Source: Mycolicibacterium crocinum
GTDB lineage: Bacteria; Actinomycetota; Actinomycetes; Mycobacteriales; Mycobacteriaceae
Length of the DNA stretch: 64,000 nucleotides
NCBI RefSeq assembly: GCF_022370635.2
Contig: NZ_CP092362.2
Coordinates: forward strand, 1,364,001 to 1,428,000
Direction: 5' to 3'
This document shows, piece after piece, positions 1 through 8,982 of this stretch. The first letter of the stretch is position 1, and each line of letters starts with the position of its first letter. Made by a program: the position numbers and the translations under genes. The notes under the pieces are model-generated. The model had not been told where the DNA came from and searched no databases. It saw nothing but the letters and a program-made list of their open reading frames with translations.

Positions 1-513
1 CAGTTCAGTAAGGCCAACGACGCGATCAAGGCGGCCACCGGGCAGACACCCGTGTTGTGGCGGCCGGCCGGTGGATTGACCAACGATGCGGTCAACAAGG
101 TCGCCGCCCAGTACGGGCTCGCCGCGATCCTGTGGGACGTGATCCCGTTCGACTGGATGAACGACTCGAACACCAACGCCACCCGCTACATGCTGATGAC
201 GCAGATCAAGCCCAACTCGGTGGTGCTGTTCCACGACACCTACTCGTCGACGGTCGATCTGGTCGAACAGTTCATCCCGGTGCTGAAAGCCAACGGCTAC
301 CACCTGGTCACCGTGAGCCAGATGCTGGGCCCGCGCGCGCCGGGCAGCGTGTACGGGTCGCGGGACAACGGGCCGCCGGCCAACCAGCTGCAAGACATCC
401 CGGTCGCTGACATCCCGACCCTGCCGAACACCCCGTCGCCCAAGCCGATGCCGAACATCCCGATCACCGACATCCCCGGGGCCAATTCCGGCGGCTCCAA
501 CAACGGTGCTTAG
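1..513 (+). CDS. Polysaccharide deacetylase (NodB family), C-terminal part
   Basis: The start lies before the window; about 170 C-terminal residues are present, read from base 1. The family removes acetyl groups from peptidoglycan or other envelope polysaccharide outside the membrane. Late NodB motifs are visible: a WRPAGG stretch, an ILWDV strand and the VVLFHDT motif with its His-Asp, followed by VEQFIPVLKANGYHLVTV, the usual final helix and strand. After the domain comes a Pro/Asn-rich tail with repeated DIP and NIP units, probably an extracellular tether. Gene order (next to fumarase and glpX) matches my memory of Rv1096. The metal ligands and any signal peptide are outside the window. 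Confidence 0.88.
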   Translation, partial: QFSKANDAIKAATGQTPVLWRPAGGLTNDAVNKVAAQYGLAAILWDVIPFDWMNDSNTNATRYMLMTQIKPNSVVLFHDTYSSTVDLVEQFIPVLKANGYHLVTVSQMLGPRAPGSVYGSRDNGPPANQLQDIPVADIPTLPNTPSPKPMPNIPITDIPGANSGGSNNGA

Positions 514-526
514 CGCTGGCGCCTAG

Positions 527-1738
527 GTGCACACCGCCACCCCGTTTGTCCTGACCCTGCTGGTCCTGGGCTACGCCGTGATGTCCGGCCTGGTCGCCCG
601 GTGGTACGTCGCCCCGGCGCTGATCTTCGTCGGGCTGGGAATGCTGCTCGGGCCCTTCGGTTTCAATCTGCTGCAGGCCGGTCCCGGCACCGAGGGCTAC
701 ACGCTGCTGGCGCAGCTCGCGTTGACCGTGATCCTGTTCAACCAGGCGGCAAAGCTGGACCCCGGCAAGGTGTTTCGGCGCGGGCATGTCACCTTCCGGC
801 TGCTGGTGATCGGGATACCGCTGACCCTGGTGCTCGGCACGCTGACCGCGGCGGCGCTGCTGCCGGTGCTGCCGTGGTGGGAGGCGGTGTGCTTGGCGGC
901 GATCGTTGGACCCACCGAGGTGGCGCTCATCGAGGCGCTGATCGAGGATCACCGGATCCCGGAGCGGGTGCGCAACGCGCTGTCGGTGGAAAGCGGCTTC
1001 TACGACGGCTTCGCGTTGGCGGTGCTGCTGGCCGCACTCGCGTTGGCGTCGGCGCAGACCGACGAACGCCCACGGGACTGGACCTGGTTCGTCGTGCGCA
1101 CCGAGCTGGTGTCACTGGTGATCGGTGCGGGCGTCGGACTGCTCGGCGCGGTGGTGATCGCATGGTCGCGGCGGCGGGAATGGATGAACGACACGTGGGC
1201 GCAGCTGGCCACGCTGGCCGTCGCGCTGATCTGCTTCGAATTCGGCGAACGGGTGCACGCCAGCGGGTTCGTCGCGGCGTTCACCGGCGGCCTGGCGTTC
1301 GCGGTGGTGGCGCGCCGCAGCAATACCCAAGTGCCGAACCAGGTTTCGGATGCCACCGCGCAGCTGCTGGAGCTGTTGGTGTTCGCGATGTTCGGTGCGT
1401 TCGCGGTGATCGATGCCTGGCAGCACACGAGCTGGCGAGTGGTGGTGTTCTGCGTCGTCGCGCTGTTCGGGGTGCGACTGGTCGCGGTGCTGGTGGCGTT
1501 GATCCGCACCGACCTACCCGCCTACAGCCGGCTGTTCATCGGTTGGTTCGGGCCGAGGGGCATCGGCACCGTGGTGCTCGCGCTTCTGGTCATCGAGCGT
1601 GGGGAGATCCAGCATCCCGATGTGCTCGCTCAGGCCGGGGTCATCGCGGTGACGCTGAGCCTGATTGTCCACAGCATCAGTGCGCCACTGGGCATCCGCC
1701 GCTACGGGTCAGTCGGATCGGCCCCGGCTGCGCCGTAG
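527..1738 (+). CDS. Cation:proton antiporter (CPA1/NhaP-like)
   Basis: 403 residues, GTG start 13 bp after the deacetylase stop. It is a polytopic membrane protein with about 11-12 hydrophobic segments along its length and fits the Na+/H+ exchanger fold, which moves Na+ or K+ against protons. The transport core is visible around GPTEVALIEAL followed by ESGFYDGFA; that ExxxxxDG stretch corresponds to the ND-motif segment of NhaP proteins, with Tyr where the Asn of ND usually sits. A second conserved segment, FGPRGIGTVVLALL, is near the C-terminus. The last 30 bp overlap the 3' end of the convergent BrkB gene. Substrate ion cannot be told from sequence. Confidence 0.85.
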   Translation: MHTATPFVLTLLVLGYAVMSGLVARWYVAPALIFVGLGMLLGPFGFNLLQAGPGTEGYTLLAQLALTVILFNQAAKLDPGKVFRRGHVTFRLLVIGIPLTLVLGTLTAAALLPVLPWWEAVCLAAIVGPTEVALIEALIEDHRIPERVRNALSVESGFYDGFALAVLLAALALASAQTDERPRDWTWFVVRTELVSLVIGAGVGLLGAVVIAWSRRREWMNDTWAQLATLAVALICFEFGERVHASGFVAAFTGGLAFAVVARRSNTQVPNQVSDATAQLLELLVFAMFGAFAVIDAWQHTSWRVVVFCVVALFGVRLVAVLVALIRTDLPAYSRLFIGWFGPRGIGTVVLALLVIERGEIQHPDVLAQAGVIAVTLSLIVHSISAPLGIRRYGSVGSAPAAP

Positions 1739-2764
1739 CTTGCGGCCTTCCTCGATGAGGGCCTGCTCCTTGGCCTCGTTCTTCTCCACCATTTTGGTGT
1801 CGCGCGGTGGCAGCTGCAGGTCGCGCTCGGCGTGCAGGCCGGCCTGCAGCTGACGACCCCGCTCCAGTTCGGCGTCGAGTTCGGCCCCGAACAGCAAGGC
1901 CACGTTGGTGATCCACAGCCACAGTAGGAAGACGATGACCCCCGCCAGCGTCCCGTAGGTCTTGTTGTAGCTGGAGAAGTTCGCGACGTACACGCCGAAG
2001 AGCACCGAGGCCAAGATCCACACGACGATGGCAAGTCCGGCGCCGACGCTGATCCACCGGAACTTGGGTTGACGGACGTTCGGGGCGATGTAGTAGAGGA
2101 TGGCCACCCCGGCGGCGACGAGAACCAGAATCACCGGCCAGCGCAGGATCGTCCACAGGGTCACCGCCACGTCGCCGGCGCCGATCAGGTTGCCCACCGA
2201 TTTGGCCACCGGCCCACTGATCGCAAGCATGAAGGCGACGGCGGCGGCCATCACCAGACCGATCGCGGTGACCAACAGCTGCAGCGGCCGCAGCTTCCAG
2301 ATCGGCCGGCCTTCCTCGACCTCGTAGACGCGGTTCATGGCGCGGCCGAACGCCCCGACATAGCCCGACGCCGACCACAGCGCACCGAGGATGCCGAGCA
2401 CCAACGCCAGTCCGGCCGAAGGGTTTTCGACCAGCTGCTGGATGGTCGGGCGCAGCGAGTCGATCGCGGAGCCGGGCAGCACGTCGTCGACGATGCCCAG
2501 CACCGTCTCGGTGGTGCGCTGGCCCTGGCCGACGACGCCGAGCAGGGAGATGACGACCACGACTGCCGGAAACAGCGACAGCACCGCGTAGTAGGTCAGT
2601 GCGGCGGCGAGATCGGTGCACTGATCGGCGGTGAACTCCCGAGCCGTCTTGCGCAGCACGTAGAACGCCGACGGTTTCGTCAGGTCAGTCGGCGACTCGG
2701 GCTTGCGGGGGTCGTCGGGATCGGCATCCGGCGACACCGCCGTCGTCGACGTGTTCTGGTCCAT
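1709..2764 (-). CDS. YihY/BrkB family inner membrane protein
   Basis: About 351 residues from ATG 2764; an in-frame ATG at 2788 would add eight residues and lies in the other arm of a perfect inverted repeat. After a polar N-terminus there is the family signature (Phe-rich helix, ADQCTDLAAALTYYAVLSLFP) and six hydrophobic segments. The loop LWSASGYVGAFGRAMNRVYEVEE is typical of YihY. The C-terminal tail is charged and cytoplasmic. Function in the family is poorly defined; older RNase BN labels are wrong. It follows fumarase on the same strand with a hairpin in the gap, so co-transcription is uncertain. Confidence 0.85.
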   Translation of the reverse strand: MDQNTSTTAVSPDADPDDPRKPESPTDLTKPSAFYVLRKTAREFTADQCTDLAAALTYYAVLSLFPAVVVVISLLGVVGQGQRTTETVLGIVDDVLPGSAIDSLRPTIQQLVENPSAGLALVLGILGALWSASGYVGAFGRAMNRVYEVEEGRPIWKLRPLQLLVTAIGLVMAAAVAFMLAISGPVAKSVGNLIGAGDVAVTLWTILRWPVILVLVAAGVAILYYIAPNVRQPKFRWISVGAGLAIVVWILASVLFGVYVANFSSYNKTYGTLAGVIVFLLWLWITNVALLFGAELDAELERGRQLQAGLHAERDLQLPPRDTKMVEKNEAKEQALIEEGRKLRRSRGRSD

Positions 2765-2790
2765 GCCCACCCTTACCCGGGTGGGCATGG
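2761..2790. promoter_or_regulatory. Perfect 12-bp inverted repeat over the BrkB start
   Basis: Arms CCATGCCCACCC (2761-2772) and GGGTGGGCATGG (2779-2790) are perfectly complementary with a 6-nt spacer. Each arm contains an ATG reading leftward, at 2764 and 2788, both in the BrkB frame. The element lies 13 bp beyond the fumarase stop. It could be a hairpin that ends the fumarase mRNA, a translational gate that hides the BrkB start, or a protein-binding operator. The sequence alone does not choose between these. Confidence 0.6.
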
Positions 2791-2803
2791 CAGCAAACGA
2801 CTC

Positions 2804-4216
2804 CTAGTCGCCGTCTTTTACTTTCGCCATCGCGAGCACGTCGAGGCGCTTGTCGAGCTCCTCTTCGGAGAGCTTGTCGCCGATCAGGCCGCGGTCGATG
2901 ACCGTCTGCCGGATCGTCTTCTTCTCCTTGAGCGCCTGCTTGGCGACCTTGGCGGCCTCCTCGTAGCCGATGGCCGAGTTCAGCGGCGTCACGATCGACG
3001 GAGAGGATTCGGCCAGCTCGCGCAGATGCTCCTCGTTGGCGATCAGGCCGTCAATGCACTTGGTGGCGAACAACTTCGACACATTGGACAGCAGCGTGAA
3101 CGACTCCAGCAGGTTGCGCGCCATCATCGGGATGTACACGTTCAGCTCGAACGCGCCCGACAGGCCGCCGACGGTGATGGCGGCGTCGTTGCCGATGACC
3201 TGGGCGGCCACCTGGGTGACGGCCTCGGGGATCACGGGGTTGACCTTGCCCGGCATGATCGAGCTACCGGGCTGCAGGTCGGGCAGCTGAAGCTCGCCCA
3301 GACCCGTCAGCGGGCCCGAGCCCATCCAGCGGATGTCGTTGGCGATCTTGGTGAACGACGCCGCGATGGTCTTGAGTGCGCCGGACGCCTCGACCAGCCC
3401 GTCGCGGGCGGCCTGCGCCTCGAAAGAGTCCTTCGCCGTGCGCAATTCGGCCAGGCCGGTCTGCTCGACGAGCACGTCGACGACCTTGGCGCCGAATCCG
3501 TCGGGGGCGTTGAGGCCGGTGCCGACCGCGGTGCCGCCGATCGCGAGCTCACCAAGACGGGGAAGTGTGGCCTTGACGCGTTCGATGCCGGCCTCGACCT
3601 GGCGGGCGTAGCCGCCGAACTCCTGGCCGAGGGTGACCGGGACCGCGTCCATCAGGTGGGTGCGACCGCTCTTGACGACCGTGCGCCACTGGCGGGCCTT
3701 GGCCGCCAGCGACTCATGCAGCACCTCGAGCGCCGGAATCAGGTGGCGCACAGCGGCTTCCGTCGCTGCGATGTGGGTGGCGGTGGGGAAGGTGTCATTG
3801 GAGCTCTGCGACATGTTGACGTCGTCGTTGGGGTGCACCGTGACGCCGTTGCGCTCGCAGATCGAGGCGATCACCTCGTTGGCGTTCATGTTGGAGCTGG
3901 TGCCCGAACCGGTCTGGAACACGTCGATGGGGAACTGGTCGTCGTGCAGTCCGTCGGCGATCTCACCGGCGGCGGCGATGATCGCGTCGGCCTTCTCGGC
4001 GGAGAGCTTGCCGAGGTCCTTGTTCACCTGTGCGCAGGCGGCTTTCAGCAGGCCCAGCGCCCGGATCTGGGTGCGCTCGAGACCGCGGAAGGAGATCGGA
4101 AAGTTCTCCACGGCACGCTGGGTCTGGGCGCGCCACAGGGCGTCTTTCGGTACCCGGACCTCGCCCATGGTGTCGTGCTCGATGCGGTATTCGCCCTCGA
4201 CAGCACTGTCGGTCAT
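2804..4216 (-). CDS. fumC: Class II fumarase
   Basis: 470 residues from ATG 4216, which has an AAGAAAGG ribosome site upstream; an adjacent TTG at 4219 is less likely. It interconverts fumarate and L-malate in the TCA cycle and is cytosolic. All class II hallmarks are present: [14 protein letters not shown] near residue 102, SSNDTFPTA near 138, the catalytic His in GRTHLMD near 187, and the superfamily signature [11 protein letters not shown] at 317-327 containing the mobile catalytic Ser. Length equals the family norm. It lies 12 bp after glpX in the same direction, as in M. tuberculosis (Rv1099c-Rv1098c), so the two form an operon of central carbon metabolism. Confidence 0.98.
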   Translation of the reverse strand: MTDSAVEGEYRIEHDTMGEVRVPKDALWRAQTQRAVENFPISFRGLERTQIRALGLLKAACAQVNKDLGKLSAEKADAIIAAAGEIADGLHDDQFPIDVFQTGSGTSSNMNANEVIASICERNGVTVHPNDDVNMSQSSNDTFPTATHIAATEAAVRHLIPALEVLHESLAAKARQWRTVVKSGRTHLMDAVPVTLGQEFGGYARQVEAGIERVKATLPRLGELAIGGTAVGTGLNAPDGFGAKVVDVLVEQTGLAELRTAKDSFEAQAARDGLVEASGALKTIAASFTKIANDIRWMGSGPLTGLGELQLPDLQPGSSIMPGKVNPVIPEAVTQVAAQVIGNDAAITVGGLSGAFELNVYIPMMARNLLESFTLLSNVSKLFATKCIDGLIANEEHLRELAESSPSIVTPLNSAIGYEEAAKVAKQALKEKKTIRQTVIDRGLIGDKLSEEELDKRLDVLAMAKVKDGD

Positions 4217-4228
4217 CAAACGCCTTTC

Positions 4229-5260
4229 TTAGGGGAGTGGATATGCGGCGGTCTTGTCCCCGGTGAAATCCACCGCGGAGTATTCGTTGAGCTTCGAAAG
4301 CCGGTGATAGGCCTCGATCATCCGGACGGTGCCGGACTTGGATCGCATCACGATCGACTGGGTGGTGGCGCCGCCGCCGGAGTACTGGACGCCCTTGAGT
4401 AGGTCGCCGTCGGTGACACCGGTGGCGGAGAAGAAGACGTTCTCCCCGGAGACCAGGTCCTCGGTGAGCAGCACCCGGTCCAGGTCGTAGCCGCGGTCGA
4501 TCGCCTTCTGTTTTTCGTCGTCGTCGGTGGGGGCCAGCTTGGCCTGGATCGCACCCCCCATGCAGCGGATCGCGGCGGCGGCGATGATGCCCTCGGGGGT
4601 GCCGCCGATACCGGCGAGCAGATCGGTGCCGGAGTTGGGCCGGCATGCGGAGATGGCGCCGGCGACGTCGCCGTCGGAGATCAGCCGGATGCGCGCGCCC
4701 GCCTCCCGGACGTCGGCGATCAGCTGGGCGTGCCGCGGCCGGTCCAGGATGCAGACGGTCAGGTCGGCGACGCTGGAGTTCTTCACCTTGGCGACGCGCT
4801 TGATGTTCTCCGCGATCGGCGCGGTGATGTCGATGACCTCGGCGGCGTCCGGGCCGACGGCGATCTTGTGCATGTAGAAGACGGCCGACGGGTCGAACAT
4901 GGCGCCGCGTTCGGCGACGGCGAGCACCGAGATCGCGTTGGGCATGCCCTTGCTCATCAGGGTGGTGCCGTCGACCGGGTCGACGGCGAAGTCGCAGTCC
5001 GGTCCGTCGCCGTTACCGACCTCTTCACCGTTGTAGAGCATCGGGGCGTTGTCCTTCTCGCCCTCGCCGATGACCACCACACCGCGCATCGAGACCGAGT
5101 TGACCAGCTCACGCATGGCGTCGACGGCAGCGCCGTCACCACCTTCTTTGTCACCTCGGCCGACCCACCGGCCGGCGGCCATGGCGCCGGCTTCGGTGAC
5201 CCGAACCAATTCGAGGGCAAGGTTGCGATCGGGCGCTTCACGGCGACGGGCGTCTGGCAT
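4229..5260 (-). CDS. glpX: Class II fructose-1,6-bisphosphatase
   Basis: 343 residues. It hydrolyses fructose 1,6-bisphosphate to fructose 6-phosphate in gluconeogenesis and is normally the main FBPase of mycobacteria. The Li+-sensitive metal-binding core is clear: [11 protein letters not shown] near 65, DPVDGTT at 94-100, and a downstream [11 protein letters not shown] loop. The ATG at 5260 lies 7 nt after a GACAAT -10 hexamer (5268-5273, minus strand), which suggests a leaderless mRNA and supports this start. Fumarase follows immediately. The divergent DUF4245 gene starts 55 bp away. Confidence 0.97.
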   Translation of the reverse strand: MPDARRREAPDRNLALELVRVTEAGAMAAGRWVGRGDKEGGDGAAVDAMRELVNSVSMRGVVVIGEGEKDNAPMLYNGEEVGNGDGPDCDFAVDPVDGTTLMSKGMPNAISVLAVAERGAMFDPSAVFYMHKIAVGPDAAEVIDITAPIAENIKRVAKVKNSSVADLTVCILDRPRHAQLIADVREAGARIRLISDGDVAGAISACRPNSGTDLLAGIGGTPEGIIAAAAIRCMGGAIQAKLAPTDDDEKQKAIDRGYDLDRVLLTEDLVSGENVFFSATGVTDGDLLKGVQYSGGGATTQSIVMRSKSGTVRMIEAYHRLSKLNEYSAVDFTGDKTAAYPLP

Positions 5261-5267
5261 GGCTGAG

Positions 5268-5308
5268 ATTGTCCCAGAAGCCGGTCAGCCGTCCAGACCT
5301 GGGATACT
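5268..5308. promoter_or_regulatory. Divergent leaderless promoters glpX / DUF4245
   Basis: On the minus strand GACAAT (5268-5273) ends 7 nt before the glpX ATG. On the plus strand GATACT (5303-5308) ends 7 nt before the GTG at 5316. Both spacings fit mycobacterial leaderless initiation. No convincing -35 hexamers are seen. Confidence 0.5.
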
Positions 5309-5315
5309 GGCTGGC

Positions 5316-5954
5316 GTGAGCACCCCGTCCGAGACCGGCATACCGCCCAGGGAACCCAAGCCCAGGCTGCTCCAGGACGGTCGCGACATGTTCTGGTCGC
5401 TGGCCCCGCTGATCGTGGCCTGCATCGCCCTGGCCGGCCTCGTAGGGATGTGCTCGGCCCGGCCCAATAGCCCTCGCGACGGGGCGCCGCCGCCGTATGA
5501 CGCCCCCGCAGCGCTGAAGGCGGACGCCGAGGCGCTGCCGATCCCGATTCGGCTGCCGCAGGTCCCGGCCGGTTGGCAGGCCAACTCCGGCAGCCGCGGC
5601 GGCATCGACGCCGGCCGCACCGACGCCAATGGACAGAAGCAGCGCGCCGTCACCGCGACGGTCGGCTACCTCGCCGCGTCCAAGATGTACGTGAGTCTCA
5701 CCCAGAGCAACGCCGACGAGCAGCCGCTGGTGAATTCGATCCACCGGTCGATGTATCCCACCGGGGCGCAGGACGTCGACGGCGTGAAGTGGATCGTCTA
5801 CGAGGGCGGCGAGGACACCGAACCGGTATGGACCACCCGCCTGGACAGCCAGGCCGGGCCTGCTCAGCTCGCCATAACGGGTGCCGGAAGCACCGCCGAT
5901 TTCCGTACGCTGGCCGTCGCGACGCAGACACAGAAGCCCCTGCCGCGCGGCTGA
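5316..5954 (+). CDS. DUF4245 membrane-anchored protein
   Basis: 212 residues from GTG 5316; the frame is open upstream inside glpX but the -10 at 5303-5308 and the family position argue for this start. The N-terminus is Pro-rich and cytosolic, followed by one transmembrane helix (APLIVACIALAGLVGMCSA, about residues 32-50). The remaining 160 residues form a DUF4245 domain outside the membrane, with the motif RLPQVPAGWQANSG. Function is unknown in the family, which is actinobacterial and sits beside glpX (Rv1100 in M. tuberculosis). No lipobox is convincing at the MCSA Cys. Confidence 0.85.
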   Translation: MSTPSETGIPPREPKPRLLQDGRDMFWSLAPLIVACIALAGLVGMCSARPNSPRDGAPPPYDAPAALKADAEALPIPIRLPQVPAGWQANSGSRGGIDAGRTDANGQKQRAVTATVGYLAASKMYVSLTQSNADEQPLVNSIHRSMYPTGAQDVDGVKWIVYEGGEDTEPVWTTRLDSQAGPAQLAITGAGSTADFRTLAVATQTQKPLPRG

Positions 5955-5966
5955 AAGGAGACGTCG

Positions 5967-6764
5967 ATGCCCGGACCCGAAGCAGATCTGACCGGATGGG
6001 TGAAGGAGCCGTTTACCGCGGCCGGTTTCACCCATGACGTCTACCGCAAGGGCGAGGGTCCCGGCGTGGTGCTGATCCCGGAGATCCCCGGCATCCACCC
6101 GGGTGGGCTGGCGTTGGGAAATTACTTGGTGGACAACGGTTTCACCGTCGCGATGCCGTCGTTGTTCGGAACCCCCGGTGCGCCGGCGCGGGGGCCGATG
6201 ATGGTGCCCACGTTGGCGCGCGCCTGCGTGACGAAGGAGTTCGCGGCGTTCGCGACGAACAAGGATCGGCCGGTGTCGCACTACCTGCGGGCGCTGGCGC
6301 GGGACCTGAAGTCCAAGACCGGTAGTAAGGGTGTCGGCGTGATCGGCCAATGCTTCTCCGGCGGGTTCGCGCTGGCGGCCGCGGTCGACGACAGCGTGCT
6401 GGCCTCGGTACTCAGCCAGCCGTCGGTGCCGATCGGGTTGACGCTGAAGCACAAGCGCGATCCGGGAATGTCCGAGGGCGAGTTGCAGGTGATCGAGAAG
6501 CGCGCCGCCGAGGAGGGCCTGTGCGCGTTGGGCCTGCGATTCAGCGAGGATCCGATGGCGCCGGCCGAACGGTTCAAGACGCTCAAGGACCGGCTCGGCG
6601 ATGCCTTCGAGGTCATCGAGATCGACTCGTCGAAGGGAAACACCGGAGGCTTCGGCCGGATCGCCCATTCGGTGCTCGCCCTCGAGGTGCGCGAGCAGGA
6701 CGGGCATCCGGCCTACGAGGCACGCAAGCGGGTCGTGCAGTTCCTCAAGGAACGGTTGACCTAG
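5967..6764 (+). CDS. Dienelactone hydrolase family protein
   Basis: 265 residues, ATG with an AAAGGAG site 7 nt upstream and 12 bp after DUF4245, so probably co-transcribed. Alpha/beta hydrolase fold with a Cys nucleophile in the elbow GQCFSGG (about residue 129), as in carboxymethylenebutenolidase rather than Ser esterases. A candidate acid lies in EIDSS and the His in RIAHSVL near the C-terminus. The opening VVLIPEIPGIHP is the usual oxyanion strand. It should hydrolyse a lactone or thioester-like bond in the cytosol; the substrate is not predictable. Confidence 0.85.
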   Translation: MPGPEADLTGWVKEPFTAAGFTHDVYRKGEGPGVVLIPEIPGIHPGGLALGNYLVDNGFTVAMPSLFGTPGAPARGPMMVPTLARACVTKEFAAFATNKDRPVSHYLRALARDLKSKTGSKGVGVIGQCFSGGFALAAAVDDSVLASVLSQPSVPIGLTLKHKRDPGMSEGELQVIEKRAAEEGLCALGLRFSEDPMAPAERFKTLKDRLGDAFEVIEIDSSKGNTGGFGRIAHSVLALEVREQDGHPAYEARKRVVQFLKERLT

Positions 6765-7220
6765 CTATTCGCGCTCGACGCTGCGCAGGCCGTACTCAGG
6801 CGTCCACCATTCGACGACGAGCAGCGTCGCGGCGTCGTTGAGGTGGACGAGCACCACTTCGGTGATGTCGGTGCCGAATTGGTCGCCGTCGGGCCCGTCG
6901 GTGATCGTTCCCGAATAGATTGCTCGCCCCGCGATCTTCGCCTCGCCCGGCCACTCCGCTTCGGCGCCCTCGACCGGATCCACCGTCGCACTGTGGAGAG
7001 CGAACCGGGAATCGCGCCGGAGGTCAACACCCTTGCGGGCGTTGGGCATTGAGCCGAAGGTCAGCTCGCCGTTGTCGAACGTTGCCTCGATACCGGAGAT
7101 CCGGGGAGACCCGTCGGCCCGCAGCGTCGCAATCGTCTTGTGCTTGCGTGCGTCGAACAATCGCTGCACGCGCTCGGCGAATTCGGGTGCGGCCGTATGA
7201 ACATCCCGCCATGTCGTCAT
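6765..7220 (-). CDS. Pyridoxamine 5'-phosphate oxidase-like (split-barrel flavin/F420) protein
   Basis: 151 residues from ATG 7220, which overlaps the upstream cyclase stop in an ATGA junction, so the two genes are translationally coupled. It has the split beta-barrel layout: helix with FAERVQRLFDARKHKTIATLRADGSPRISG, then GELTFGSMPNARK and a basic strand RDSRFALHS. Mycobacterial members commonly bind F420, FMN or haem and reduce small molecules; the cofactor cannot be fixed here. Its stop abuts, without overlap, the stop of the convergent dienelactone hydrolase gene. Confidence 0.8.
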   Translation of the reverse strand: MTTWRDVHTAAPEFAERVQRLFDARKHKTIATLRADGSPRISGIEATFDNGELTFGSMPNARKGVDLRRDSRFALHSATVDPVEGAEAEWPGEAKIAGRAIYSGTITDGPDGDQFGTDITEVVLVHLNDAATLLVVEWWTPEYGLRSVERE

Positions 7221-8524
7221 GAGGTAACCGCCGACAGCCGCCACTCGCCGGGAACACCTTTGAGTTGATGTGCGCCTCGGTCCTCGAACTCGAGTCCTGA
7301 GCCGATCACCAGGTCACGCAGCGTGCTGGAGACCAGCACATCGTTCGGGCGGGCGAGTGCACTCACGCGGGCGCCGATGTGCACGCCGATGCCGCCGATG
7401 TCGTCGCCGCGGACCTCGCATTCCCCGGTGTGCAACCCGGCGCGAATCTCGATACCGAGCGTGTGCACCGCGTCGCGAATTGCCATGGCGCAGCGGATCG
7501 CTCGCTGCGGTCCATCGAACATCGCGAGAAATCCGTCACCGGAGGTGTTGACCTCGCGGCCGCGGAAGCGGGTGAGCTGTGATCGCACGATGGCGTCGTG
7601 GGCGTCGAGCAGGGCGTGCCAGTCGCGGTCGCCCATCTCGGCCGCGCGGCGGGTCGAGTCCACGATGTCGGTGAACAAGACGGTGGCCAGAACGCGATCG
7701 TCGGCGACGGCCGGCTGTTCACCGGTGAGGAATTCGGCGATCGCATCGAAGGAATCACGCCATGGTTCGACGACGTGATAGACGTTGCGGCCCGGCAGCT
7801 CAACGAATTTCGAGTCCGCGATGTAGTCGGCCACGGCCTGGCCCTTCTCCGGCGGAATGAACGGATCGTCACGGTGGTGAAGGAGGAGGGTGGCGACGCG
7901 GACAGTCGGAAAGATGGCGTGCGCGTTCGCCTCGGCGAGAAGCGGCAACATAACTTCAGCGGTGCGTGGGCTCGCCGCGAGGCGTTCGTGTCGCGCCCAC
8001 GCAGCCCGGATTTCCTCATTCCACGGCATGTCCGGATTGATTACATGCTCCAACTCCCCGGTTCCCCACACGGCGGCGGCACTGGCCACGACATCCTGCA
8101 TCGAATCCGTGCGGTCCACCCCATCGGGCGTGCTCTCCGGCAAGACCAGCGCGGTCGTGCGGGACGGATACGTCGCGGCGAACAACGCAGCTGTGTGGAT
8201 GGCACCCGCGTACGCGATCAGTGTTGCCTCCGAGATGCCGAGAGCGTCCAGCACCGCCGTGATGCTGTCGGTCCACTGCTCCAACGTCGGCATCGCACCG
8301 GGCGCGAGAGGATCGGACGCTCCGCTGCCCGGCTGATCGAAGAGGATCACGCGGCCCAGCGACGTCATTGCCTCCAACCACCCCGCGACGCCGGGTAGCT
8401 CGGGAAAGACCTCGCAGTTCGTGAACCAGTTCGGGACGAGCACGATGTCACGTTCGCCCGCGGGCGACGCGCGATAGGCGACCCGCAAGTCCCCGTTCAT
8501 CGCATAGCGCGTCTCGGAGAACAC
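7217..8524 (-). CDS. Alpha/beta hydrolase - class III nucleotidyl cyclase fusion (Rv1900c/LipJ-like)
   Basis: 435 residues, GTG start. Residues 1-270 form an alpha/beta hydrolase domain, but the nucleophile elbow reads AYAGA, so the catalytic Ser is Ala and this half is probably a sensor rather than an enzyme. Residues about 280-435 are a class III cyclase: metal-binding Asp in FTDIVDST and SGDGF, Arg in HIGARV. The purine-specifying Lys is Asn (NTSGDG) while Asp is kept in DIGG, the unusual Asn/Asp pair known for Rv1900c. The transition-state Asn position is His. Product (cAMP or cGMP) is uncertain. It is followed by the split-barrel protein with a 4-bp overlap. Confidence 0.88.
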   Translation of the reverse strand: MFSETRYAMNGDLRVAYRASPAGERDIVLVPNWFTNCEVFPELPGVAGWLEAMTSLGRVILFDQPGSGASDPLAPGAMPTLEQWTDSITAVLDALGISEATLIAYAGAIHTAALFAATYPSRTTALVLPESTPDGVDRTDSMQDVVASAAAVWGTGELEHVINPDMPWNEEIRAAWARHERLAASPRTAEVMLPLLAEANAHAIFPTVRVATLLLHHRDDPFIPPEKGQAVADYIADSKFVELPGRNVYHVVEPWRDSFDAIAEFLTGEQPAVADDRVLATVLFTDIVDSTRRAAEMGDRDWHALLDAHDAIVRSQLTRFRGREVNTSGDGFLAMFDGPQRAIRCAMAIRDAVHTLGIEIRAGLHTGECEVRGDDIGGIGVHIGARVSALARPNDVLVSSTLRDLVIGSGLEFEDRGAHQLKGVPGEWRLSAVTS

Positions 8525-8540
8525 GGTCGAAGCTTAGTTC

Positions 8541-8912
8541 TCAAGCCTTCGGGCAGAACATCCCCAAAATCTGTTCGCACTGCTCGCGGGTCGTGATGGC
8601 CCACGGCGGTGGCGGCGGGGGAGGGATCGCTGCCGGCGGATTCGGGCCGTCCCAGATGTTTTGCGCGACGTTGCCCTGGCCGAAGTCCACGATGTAGTAC
8701 GTGTGGCAGATGTTGTTGTCCCAAATCACGGGGTTGGTCACGTGATTGCCGGTGATCCACAGCGATTGGCCGGGGCACCACTGCCGTGGCCCGATGGGTC
8801 CCGGATCGGCATGGGCCGTGGCTGCGGCGGCCATGCCCAGTCCGCCCGACGTCAGCGCGGTCATCGCTAGTCCTGCGACTAGTCGCTTGATGGATTTCGG
8901 CTTTCGGTTCAT
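8541..8912 (-). CDS. Small secreted protein with Pro-rich segment
   Basis: 123 residues from ATG 8912, chosen because it starts a clean signal peptide: MNRKPKSIKRL, a hydrophobic Ala/Gly core and cleavage after AHA before DPGP. The mature part of about 85 residues has four Cys (QWCPG, NNICHTYY, REQCEQ, GMFCPKA), which could form two disulfides, and an eight-residue polyproline run. It resembles short exported mycobacterial proteins of unknown function. It ends 16 bp before the cyclase-fusion start on the same strand. No function is assigned. Confidence 0.72.
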   Translation of the reverse strand: MNRKPKSIKRLVAGLAMTALTSGGLGMAAAATAHADPGPIGPRQWCPGQSLWITGNHVTNPVIWDNNICHTYYIVDFGQGNVAQNIWDGPNPPAAIPPPPPPPWAITTREQCEQILGMFCPKA

Positions 8913-8982
8913 GCGGCAAGCAGACCCCGGCCGCGCTGCTACCGATTCCAAATTGTCAGTCGGCCTGAGTAGCATCGAACAC

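Noticed and set aside
2069..4402. Long open frame (777 codons) on the plus strand opposite fumarase and BrkB
   Set aside because: It is antisense to two well-recognised genes, its translation is Arg/Gly/His-rich low complexity with no motif, and high GC gives long antisense frames.
8746..8982. N-terminal extension of the HNH protein by 79 codons
   Set aside because: It runs antisense to the signal peptide of the small secreted protein, and the -10 TAGCAT at 8970-8975 fits the ATG at 8983.
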